Shown here: in pieces, positions 53,934 to 64,000 of the stretch | Layout: each line of letters opens with the position of its first letter | How positions within the stretch are numbered: position 1 is the stretch's first letter | Source: Deinococcus sp. | GTDB taxonomy: Bacteria > Deinococcota > Deinococci > Deinococcales > Deinococcaceae | Length of the DNA stretch: 64,000 nucleotides | Assembly: GCF_018260555.1 (NCBI RefSeq) | Contig: NZ_JAGLBB010000005.1 | Span: forward strand, 1-64,000 | Direction: 5' to 3' | Program-made: the position numbers and the translations under genes | The notes under the pieces: model-generated | What the model saw: only the letters and a program-made list of their open reading frames with translations | What the model was told of the DNA's origin: nothing | Database searches by the model: none

Positions 53934-54355
53934 GCGGCGGCCTTGATGTGCGGGAAGGTGAAGGCCAGGAAGTCCCAGACGGCGCGGGCGTCGGGTTCGG
54001 TCAGCGCGGCGAGGCTGTAAACGGCGCGGTCGAGCGCGGCGGCGGCGAAGGCGTAGTGCGTACCGCTGGGCACTCCGGCGCGGGCCATGAGGCGGTGCAG
54101 GCGGGCGGCGCGGGCCTTGCCGATCGGGGCGGCTTCGAGGACCTCGTGGGTGACGGTGGTGGTCGTGGCGCTGCGCAGGATGTTGACGGCGTGGCGCAGG
54201 TCGCAGGGCTGGCCGTCCACGACGGCTTCGATTCCGGCGGGCGTGCGGGTCAGGGTGACGGCGTGCTGGCGGGTCTGGATGATGGCGCCGTCCATGCGGT
54301 CGTAGGTGACGGTGTTCCAGGTGCGGGTGGTGGCGCGGGGTGCGGTATCTTGCAT
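53930..54355 (-). CDS. First gene of the leftward prophage operon, unknown
   Basis: 141 residues. A beta-rich N-terminal half (TWNTVTYDRMDGAIIQTRQHAVTL in part) and a helical C-terminal half. Transcribed from the TTGACT/TAACAT promoter at 54436-54464, opposite the HTH gene. Its operon (five small genes plus the broken DUF3560 gene) is probably controlled by that regulator. Confidence 0.6.
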   Translation of the reverse strand: MQDTAPRATTRTWNTVTYDRMDGAIIQTRQHAVTLTRTPAGIEAVVDGQPCDLRHAVNILRSATTTTVTHEVLEAAPIGKARAARLHRLMARAGVPSGTHYAFAAAALDRAVYSLAALTEPDARAVWDFLAFTFPHIKAAA

Positions 54356-54435
54356 GGCGATCCTCTGTTCGGGGGGATTTCAGGTCGGGGGCGCTCTTTC
54401 TTTGCCGGAGGTTGCGCCCCTTCTCTGATGCCTGA

Positions 54436-54475
54436 ATGTTAGCGCATGTTCTAAAATTAGTCAACTGTCTAAAAT
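54436..54475. promoter_or_regulatory. Divergent promoter region with direct-repeat operators
   Basis: Minus strand: TTGACT (54464-54459), 17 bases, TAACAT (54441-54436). Plus strand: -10-like TAAAAT (54470-54475) before the HTH gene. TCTAAAAT occurs at 54450-54457 and again at 54468-54475, 18 bases apart, on either side of the leftward -35, well placed for a repressor. Confidence 0.62.
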
Positions 54476-54492
54476 CGTGCTACCGTAGTGAC

Positions 54493-54701
54493 ATGAACTG
54501 GGAGCAGCTGCAAGAAGACCTCATCCGCCGAATCCGCGAGCAGCCACGAGGCTTCCAAACGGCACTCGCAGAGAAGCTCAATGTCGCCCCAGCCAGCGTG
54601 GCCTCCTACACCACGCGAGGCCGCGCCATCCCCCCCGCCCACATCACGCCCATCCTGGAAGAACTCGGCATCGAACTCACGATCACGACGAAGGCCAGCG
54701 C

Positions 54702-54705
<4 letters not shown>
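54493..54705 (+). CDS. Small HTH regulator at attR, coupled to marC
   Basis: 70 residues from ATG 54493. Helix-turn-helix FQTALAEKLNVAPASVASYTTRGRAIPPAHITPILEELG, CI/Cro-like. Divergent from the leftward operon with TCTAAAAT repeats between. Its TGA overlaps the ATG of the chimeric marC (ATGA at 54702-54705), so the phage regulator and the host gene form one transcript while the element is integrated. Confidence 0.78.
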
Positions 54706-55391
<686 letters not shown>

Positions 55392-55518
55392 TCCGCCTCA
55401 CCTAGTCCGGCTGATCTGGTCCGGCTGATCTGACCGGGCCGCCGGTAGGCCATTTGCCGCAGGGGCCGCAGGGAATCACTCAGCGTCCCGGCGTAACATT
55501 GACCTGACCGCCGCGCCC

Positions 55519-55531
55519 TAGAATGCCGTGC
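55519..55531 (+). promoter_or_regulatory. -10 element deciding the start of the HNH gene
   Basis: TAGAAT (55519-55524) overlaps an upstream in-frame ATG (55523), which is therefore unlikely to be translated. ATG 55532 lies seven bases after it, giving a leaderless message. Confidence 0.5.
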
Positions 55532-56089
55532 ATGACCTCCAGAACGGACGTGCAGGAAGACACCCGAATACCTCGTATTGCGGCCGACCTGAACGCGCCG
55601 CGTGTGCTGGTCCTCAACGCCTCGTACGAGCCGCTGCACGTCACGAGTGCCAAGCGGGCCATCACACTGGTGCAGTACGGCGTGGCCGAGATTCTGGAGG
55701 ACAGCGCCGACGTGGTCCGCTCGCCCAGCACCGTCATGACTGTGCCCAGCGTGATCCGTCTGCGCCGCTACGTGCGCCGCCCGCGCGTGCACCCGGTGCC
55801 GTTCAATCGCCGCAACGTCCTGCGCCGCGACACCTTCGCCTGCCAGTACTGCGGCTCGCCGGAGGAACTCACGCTCGATCACGTGCTGCCCCGCTCGCGC
55901 GGCGGGCGGCACACCTGGGAGAACGTCACGACCGCCTGCCGCGCCTGCAACCAGCGCAAGGGCAACCGCACGCCCGAGGAGGCCGCCATGCCGCTGCGCA
56001 CCCCCCCGCGCGCCCCGACCTTCGGGGTGTACGCCCACGGGCAGTTCGCGCACTGGCAGCCGCAGTGGAGCCGCTACCTGGGCGGCTGA
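55532..56089 (+). CDS. HNH endonuclease family protein (host)
   Basis: 185 residues. N-terminal ~70 residues form the domain common to this bacterial family (VLVLNASYEPLHVTSAKRAI). The HNH core has CQYCG, LDHVLPRSRGG, NVTTACRACNQRKG. Conserved chromosomal HNH proteins of this type are widespread in Deinococcus and actinobacteria; the role is unknown, possibly DNA repair. Not part of the prophage. The gap to 56236 contains only a run of G residues. Confidence 0.85.
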   Translation: MTSRTDVQEDTRIPRIAADLNAPRVLVLNASYEPLHVTSAKRAITLVQYGVAEILEDSADVVRSPSTVMTVPSVIRLRRYVRRPRVHPVPFNRRNVLRRDTFACQYCGSPEELTLDHVLPRSRGGRHTWENVTTACRACNQRKGNRTPEEAAMPLRTPPRAPTFGVYAHGQFAHWQPQWSRYLGG

Positions 56090-56236
56090 GCCGGACGCCC
56101 AGAAGCCGCGCTGCGCCCACTCGCCCTGCGGCGCAGCTCTCCGGGTCTGCCCGGCTGGAACGGTTGCTGCCCCCCAGCCTGCCCGCTCCGCTCGGCCCTC
56201 TCCCGCGCCCCGGGGGGGGGGCGACGTGGTGGCCGT

Positions 56237-56689
56237 TTACGGGCCGCGCGGGGGAAAGCGCACGAAGGTCAGCCAGAACGCCTCGAACGCGTGGATGGCG
56301 CCCAGGAAGTTCTCGAAACCCACGGGTTTGACCACGTACCCGCTGGCGTGGCGTTCGTACGAGGCGCGCACGTCGTCGTCTGCCTGGCTGGTGGTCAGCA
56401 TGACGACCGGAATGCTGCGCAGCTCGGGGTCGGCCTTGATTTCTTCCAGCACTTCCAGCCCGGTCTTGCGGGGCATGTTGATGTCCATCAGGATCACGTC
56501 GGGGCGGGGCGCGCCGCTGTGTTCACCCTCGCCACGCAGGAAGCGCAGGGCGTCCACGCCGTCACGCGTGACGTGCAGGCGGTTGGGAACGCGGGCGTCC
56601 TCGAAGGCTTCCAGGGTCAGCAGGACGTCCGGTTCGTTGTCCTCGACGAGCAGGATCTCGATGGGGTGGGGAGTGGATGGTGGGGTCAT
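56237..56689 (-). CDS. Response regulator, single receiver domain (Rcp1-like)
   Basis: 150 residues, one CheY-like receiver: acidic pocket VEDNEPD (E16, D17), phosphorylation site D69 in VILMDINMPR, TTSQADDD and K in VVKPVG. No output domain. Overlaps the upstream kinase by one base, so it is its partner. Rcp1-type regulators take phosphate from bacteriophytochrome-like or PAS kinases. Confidence 0.92.
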   Translation of the reverse strand: MTPPSTPHPIEILLVEDNEPDVLLTLEAFEDARVPNRLHVTRDGVDALRFLRGEGEHSGAPRPDVILMDINMPRKTGLEVLEEIKADPELRSIPVVMLTTSQADDDVRASYERHASGYVVKPVGFENFLGAIHAFEAFWLTFVRFPPRGP

Positions 56690-58998
56690 CAGGAAGTGGG
56701 CGCCACGGGCAGGGTCAGGTGGAAGGTGCTGCCCTGACCGGGCAGGGATTCCAGCCAGATGCGGCCCCCGTGGAACTCCACGATTTTACGGCAGATGGCG
56801 AGTCCCATTCCGTTACCGGCGAAGGTTTCACGCAGGTGCAGGCGCTGGAAGATGTCGAACACGCGCGTGTGGTATTCCGGCGCGATCCCGATGCCGTTGT
56901 CCTGCACGCTAACGTGCACGAATGCACCGTCCAGCTCCGAGCGGACCTGCACGCGCGGCGGGCGGTCCTCGGCGCGGAATTTCAGGGCGTTGCTGATCAG
57001 GTTGGTCAGCAGTTGCAGCAGCAGCGACGGCCGCCCCAGCACGGCGTGCGGGGTGTGCCATTCCAGTGTGCCGCCGCCCTGTTCCAGCGTGGCGCGCACG
57101 TTCTGCTGGGCGGCCTGCAGCAGGCCCTCCAGGTCCGTGGGTTCCAGCGGCGTTTCCTGACGGCCGATCTGCGCGAAGCCCAGCAGGTCCTGAATCAGGC
57201 TGCGCATGCGGGTCACGGCGCCCTGCATGTAATGCAGGTACTGGTCGGCGCGGGGGTCCAGTTGACCCTGGTAGCGGCGGACGAGAAGTTCGGTGTAACT
57301 GCCGATGGTGCGCAGCGGTTCTTGCAGGTCGTGACTGGCGACGTAGGCGAACTGTTCGAGGTCCTGGTTGCTGCGTTCCAGGTTCTCGATCACGTCGCGC
57401 AGGTGTGCCTGGGCGCGCTCGCGTTCGGTGGTGTCCTGCACCATGACCACCGCGCCGCTGACCGCGCCCGTCTCGTCGCGGGTGGGGGTGACCACGTACG
57501 CGACCGGCACCGGGTGCCCCTGCGCGTGCCACATCACGTCACGGTCCACGCGGCGCGTCTGGCCGTCCTGAATGGTCTGCTGAATGGGGCAGTCGCTCAG
57601 GGCGTACTCGCGGCCGTCGGCGTGGTGGTGGTGCACCAGGTCGTGCTGGCTGTGCCCGATCATGCGTTCCACGCTGTAGCCCAGCATGCGCGCGGCGGCC
57701 GGGTTGGCGAAGGTGGTCACGCCGCGCAGGTCCAGCCCGAAGATGCCTTCCCCGGCGGCAGTCAGCAGCAGCGTGCTGAAGCGCGTGACGTTCGCGAGGT
57801 CCAGGGTGCGCGCCTGCACGCGGCGTTCCAGGTCGGCGTTCAGGTCAATCAGCGCCTGCTGCGCCCCGCGCACGTCGCTCATGTCGGTGTGGGTGCCCAC
57901 CCACTCACGGATCCGGCCGCCGTCGTCGATGACCGGCACGGCGCGCGCCCGCATGGGCACGTACTGGCCGTCGGCGCGGCGCAGGCGGTAGTCGACCTGG
58001 TACGGTTGCCGGCTCAGAGTGGCGCGCTGCCAGCATTCGGTGGTGCGGGCGCGGTCGTCCGGGTGCACGGCGTCCAGCCAGCCCACGTGGCTGTAACTCG
58101 CCTCGCTCTGGCCGGTGAAGGCTTCCCAGCCGGGCTGCGGGGGCAGGAAGCTGCCGTCCGGGTGGGCGTCCCAGACGATCTGCGCGGTCGCCTCGACCAG
58201 CGACCGGAAGCGCTGCTCACTGCCGCGCAGGTCGGCTTCCATGCGGTGGCGGTCGGTCACGTCGGCGAACACGGTCGTCACCTGCGCCGGGGTGTCCTGG
58301 CCGGGCAGGGTGTGCGCAATGGCCGTCACCTGCAACCAGCGCCAGTCGTCGCTGCCCGGGCGGTAGATGCCCATGGGGACGTCCCGGATAGTCTGACCGC
58401 TGCGCAGCGCGGCGCTGGACGGGTGCGTGTCGCCGGGGAACGGCCGGCCGTCCGGGTGAATGGCGCGCCAGCGGGGGTCCAGAGAGTCGCGCCCGCTCAG
58501 TTGCGCCTCGCTGAGACCCAGGATGCGGGTGGCGCTGGGGTTTACCTGCAGGATGCGGGAGTCGTGGTCCTGCACGGCCACGCCCAGCCCCAGGGCGTCC
58601 ATAAGCTCCAGGGCGACGCTCAGCGGCTCGCCCGCGCGCAGGTGCAGCAGCGCCTGGGCCTCACCGTCTGCTCCGGGGGCGGCTGGCGCGGCCGTGACCA
58701 GCGTGACGGGCCCGCCGGGGCGCAGCACCACGCTGGCCCGCGCAGTCCGGCCTTCCAGCGCAGCGTCCAGGGGACCGCGCAGCACGGCCGCCACTTCCGG
58801 CGTGAACAGCGCCGTCCACCCGGTCACGCGGCTTGCGCCGGGTTGCGGCGCGGCGTCCGTCAGGGCCGCCTGCGCCGCCGGGTTCAGGTGCGCCGTTCCG
58901 TCGGCCGCGATCAGCAGCAGCGGGTCGGGCAGCGCCAGCAGCAGGGCCGGGCCGTGCGCGCCGCTGAAGCCCGGCCGGGAGTCGGACTGGTCTGTCAC
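56689..58998 (-). CDS. Multi-PAS sensor histidine kinase
   Basis: 769 residues, no membrane segment. Several PAS domains fill residues 1-530 (for example DALGLGVAVQDHDSRILQVN, WDAHPDGSFLPPQPGWEAF and GEGIFGLDLRGVTTFANPA). The HisKA box FAYVASHDLQEPLR has His556, and the ATPase domain shows NLISNALKF, DNGIGI and GNGMGLAI. A soluble sensor, possibly of redox or ligand state, passing phosphate to the adjacent receiver protein. Confidence 0.92.
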   Translation of the reverse strand: MTDQSDSRPGFSGAHGPALLLALPDPLLLIAADGTAHLNPAAQAALTDAAPQPGASRVTGWTALFTPEVAAVLRGPLDAALEGRTARASVVLRPGGPVTLVTAAPAAPGADGEAQALLHLRAGEPLSVALELMDALGLGVAVQDHDSRILQVNPSATRILGLSEAQLSGRDSLDPRWRAIHPDGRPFPGDTHPSSAALRSGQTIRDVPMGIYRPGSDDWRWLQVTAIAHTLPGQDTPAQVTTVFADVTDRHRMEADLRGSEQRFRSLVEATAQIVWDAHPDGSFLPPQPGWEAFTGQSEASYSHVGWLDAVHPDDRARTTECWQRATLSRQPYQVDYRLRRADGQYVPMRARAVPVIDDGGRIREWVGTHTDMSDVRGAQQALIDLNADLERRVQARTLDLANVTRFSTLLLTAAGEGIFGLDLRGVTTFANPAAARMLGYSVERMIGHSQHDLVHHHHADGREYALSDCPIQQTIQDGQTRRVDRDVMWHAQGHPVPVAYVVTPTRDETGAVSGAVVMVQDTTERERAQAHLRDVIENLERSNQDLEQFAYVASHDLQEPLRTIGSYTELLVRRYQGQLDPRADQYLHYMQGAVTRMRSLIQDLLGFAQIGRQETPLEPTDLEGLLQAAQQNVRATLEQGGGTLEWHTPHAVLGRPSLLLQLLTNLISNALKFRAEDRPPRVQVRSELDGAFVHVSVQDNGIGIAPEYHTRVFDIFQRLHLRETFAGNGMGLAICRKIVEFHGGRIWLESLPGQGSTFHLTLPVAPTS

Positions 58999-59012
58999 GG
59001 GATCTGCCGGGC

Positions 59013-59678
<666 letters not shown>

Positions 59679-59915
59679 GTCCGGAATGATACCGCGTCCC
59701 CGCACTCCGCCGGCACCGGCCTGACCGGCGTGAGGGGGCGGGGGTGTGGTAGCCTGACCGTACCGCGCTCTGACCCCGTCCCCGGGCACCACGTCCCAGG
59801 GCAGTACCGGGGGGCCGAGCGACACAACCGCATGATTCACACTCAGGCCGCAGTCCAGGCCCCGCCGTCTCACACAACCCGCCTGCACGCTGCCCGCAGG
59901 CCACCCGGAGTCCCC

Positions 59916-61586
<1,671 letters not shown>

Positions 61587-61598
61587 GACCGAGTCGGC

Positions 61599-61624
61599 TG
61601 GAAGGATCTTTGCAGCCCCTTCCA
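61599..61624. repeat. Hairpin repeat related to the one after recA
   Basis: TGGAAGG and CCTTCCA enclose a loop containing TCTTTGCAGC, the same loop as at 2568-2577, while the stem bases differ but still pair. Followed by a further short copy-like segment to about 61660. Confidence 0.6.
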
Positions 61625-61706
61625 TCCGAACGAAGCGAGCAGGAGCAAACGGCAGACGGTATGAACGCGCAAACGCGCAACTGAAGCGGCGTTCGCGCTG
61701 CCGGGA

Positions 61707-61732
61707 AGGCTCCCCACGCCGGGGAGCTTTTT
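61707..61732 (+). terminator. Terminator after rnj
   Basis: GCTCCCC, ACGCC loop, GGGGAGC, then TTTTT. Confidence 0.88.
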
Positions 61733-61738
61733 CGTGTG

Positions 61739-61880
61739 TGATACGGATTCCGATTGATTCGGTGCAGTCCCGAAGCAATCCGAGCGGATGCGAGTAGGAA
61801 CAGCATACGGATTTCGCGGTATGGAGCCGCAGGCGGCGCTTTTCCGACTGTGGCGCAGTGGAGCGGCAGTCCGTATGGGG
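61739..61880. repeat. Interspersed repeat upstream of clpP
   Basis: Begins GATACGGATTCCG as at 2463 and ends in CAGTCCGTATG, with an internal extra CATACGGATTTCG. It shares termini with the element after recA but the interior is diverged. The 420-base gap 61587-62006 otherwise contains the rnj terminator and the clpP promoter only. Confidence 0.58.
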
Positions 61881-62006
61881 GGCGTATGGCCCAGGGACGC
61901 TCCGGTCGGGACGGCGCGGTGTACGCGGGCCGTCTGCCTCTTGCGCGGGTGGGCAAGTCTGGGTTCGCCTACGTTCCCTTTCGTGCGCCGTGCGATAATC
62001 GCCCGT

Positions 62007-62608
<602 letters not shown>

Positions 62609-62612
<4 letters not shown>

Positions 62613-63817
62613 CGAAGAATGGTGGGGACCGCTGCTCGTTCTGTGGACGGCAGCACCCGCAGATCGCGCAGCTGATCGAGGCTCCGGGCCGCGCGGCGTT
62701 CATCTGCAACGAGTGCACCGAGCGGGCGCACGAGCTGGTCAAGCAGAACAAGAAGGTGGGCGCCGAGTTCAGCCTGGAAGAGCTGCCGACCCCGCGTGAG
62801 ATCAAGGCGTACCTTGACGAGTTCGTGATCGGGCAGGACGAGGCGAAAAAGGCGCTGGCCGTGGCGGTCGTCAGTCACTACCAGCGGCTGGCGCACCCGG
62901 ACGTGAACCTTCAGAAGAGCAACATCCTGCTGATCGGGCCGACCGGGACCGGCAAGACGCTGCTCGCGCAGTCCCTGGCCGAGATGCTGGAAGTTCCCTT
63001 TGCGATTGCCGACGCGACCACCCTGACCGAGGCCGGGTACGTGGGTGACGACGTGGAGAACGTGATCGTGCGCCTGCTGCAGGCCGCCGAGTACGACGTG
63101 GCCGCCGCCGAACGGGGCATCATTTACGTCGATGAGATCGACAAGATCGCCCGCAAGTCCGAGGGCACCAGCATCACGCGTGACGTGTCGGGCGAGGGTG
63201 TTCAGCAGGCGCTGCTGAAGATCATCGAGGGCACGGTCGCGCAGGTGCCGCCGCAGGGTGGCCGCAAGCACCCGCAGCAGGAACTGGTGCAGGTGAACAC
63301 GAAGAACATCCTGTTCATCGTGGGCGGCGCGTTCGACGGGATCGCGGATATCGGCCGTAGCCGCACGAACGTGCGCGCGGTGGGCTTCGGGGCCGAGCAC
63401 AGGGGCGACGAGAAGGCCGAGCTGCGCTTCCTCCCCGAAGATCTCGTGAAGTTCGGGTTGATCCCGGAGTTCGTGGGTCGCCTGCCGCTGGTCGTGCAGC
63501 TTCAGGATCTGGACGAGGAGGCGCTGGTGCGCATCCTGACCGAGCCGCAGGGAGCGATTGTGTCGCAGTACCAGGCGCTGTTCGGCTTCCAGGATGTGGA
63601 CCTGTCGTTCACGGAGGAGGCCCTGCGGGAGGTGGCGCACCGCGCGCGTGACCGCAAGACCGGGGCACGTGGACTGCGGGCCGTGCTGGAAAAGGCCATG
63701 ACGGACCTGCTGTTCGAACTACCGGTTGAGGGTCTGAAGGACCTGCGCTTCGACGCGGAACACATCGATGCGCCGCTGGCCCTGCTTGAGTCTAAGGGAC
63801 TCAAGAAGTCTGCCTAA
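62609..63817 (+). CDS. clpX: ATP-dependent Clp protease ATP-binding subunit
   Basis: 402 residues from GTG 62609 (GTGA overlap with clpP). N-terminal zinc-binding domain C9/C12 and C33/C36, Walker A GPTGTGKT (110-117), Walker [10 protein letters not shown], sensor and GARGLR motifs near the end. Unfolds substrates for ClpP. Classical clpP-clpX-lon order. Confidence 0.98.
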
Positions 63818-63955
63818 ACGCAACAGAGATTACAGCGAGCCCCCGGCGGCGTCCCTACACTTCTGGGACACCGTGCGGGGGTGTCGTCTACCGGAGTCCC
63901 CGCGTTACACTCAACCATTGCCGCGCCCACCCCGGCGCGTTCGTAAGGAGCAAGC

Positions 63956-64000
63956 ATGATCTGGGAACTGCCCGTAGTCGCCTTAAGAAACATCGTGATC
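63956..64000 (+). CDS. lon: Lon protease, N-terminal start (partial)
   Basis: 15 residues reading MIWELPVVALRNIVI, the usual beginning of the Lon substrate-binding domain, with AAGGAG five bases before the ATG. Runs off the window. A -10-like TACACT lies at 63906-63911. The clpP-clpX-lon neighbourhood supports the call. Confidence 0.85.
   Translation, partial: MIWELPVVALRNIVI

Noticed and set aside
56205..56225. Run of G residues between the HNH gene and the response regulator
   Set aside because: A homopolymer in a short intergenic gap; no gene or stem depends on it, and it may be length-variable or a sequencing uncertainty.

Overview
The window is high-GC bacterial chromosome from the genus Deinococcus. 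The cinA-thpR-recA gene order, a DrRRA-like response regulator next to RNase J, biotin and Fur-family genes, and many starts lying 6-7 bases after a TANNNT -10 element (leaderless mRNAs) all fit that genus. I cannot assign a species.

Left host segment (1-6131): the end of cinA, thpR (ligT) with a long disordered N-terminus, recA, an interspersed repeat and terminator, then birA and bioY on the minus strand, a Fur/PerR-family regulator and a membrane protein. Right host segment (54759-64000): marC, an HNH nuclease, a response regulator/PAS histidine kinase pair, a drRRA-like regulator, rnj (RNase J), a second cluster of interspersed repeats, clpP-clpX and the first codons of lon.

Between them lies a 48.6 kb prophage-like element (6132-54758). 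It is bounded by an identical 18-bp core (CAGACGTTCCTGACGATG) and sits inside the 5' end of marC. A large serine integrase lies against attL. The host's original marC start is stranded at attL. At attR the element supplies a new marC N-terminus, coupled by an ATGA overlap to a small prophage HTH gene. The left part carries a lysogeny switch (XRE repressor plus ImmA/IrrE-type peptidase, divergent from a Cro-like gene). Then comes a recombination/replication module: Rad52/DdrA-like annealing protein, an initiator gene with seven internal iterons that look like the origin, a methyltransferase-ParB fusion, a DnaQ-type exonuclease and RusA. A late module follows: tail tube, frameshifted tail chaperones, a 1999-residue tape measure, baseplate and fibre genes, small membrane proteins and a GH19 endolysin.

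I find no terminase, portal, protease or capsid gene anywhere between attL and attR. The element therefore encodes a long flexible tail and lysis functions without a recognisable head or packaging machine. It could be a headless tail particle (tailocin-like), a satellite that borrows heads, or a prophage with a clean head-module deletion.

The accessory region (40.7-54.4 kb) holds a compact mod-HipA-like kinase-DUF3037-res operon, which is a type III restriction system with a kinase pair inserted. It also holds two cargo genes behind near-duplicate promoter cassettes, a lipase/lipoprotein pair that resembles effector and immunity, and a minus-strand operon of small genes. The last gene of that operon is broken by a 71-bp tandem duplication. 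Function calls are by motif reading only; no database search was possible.
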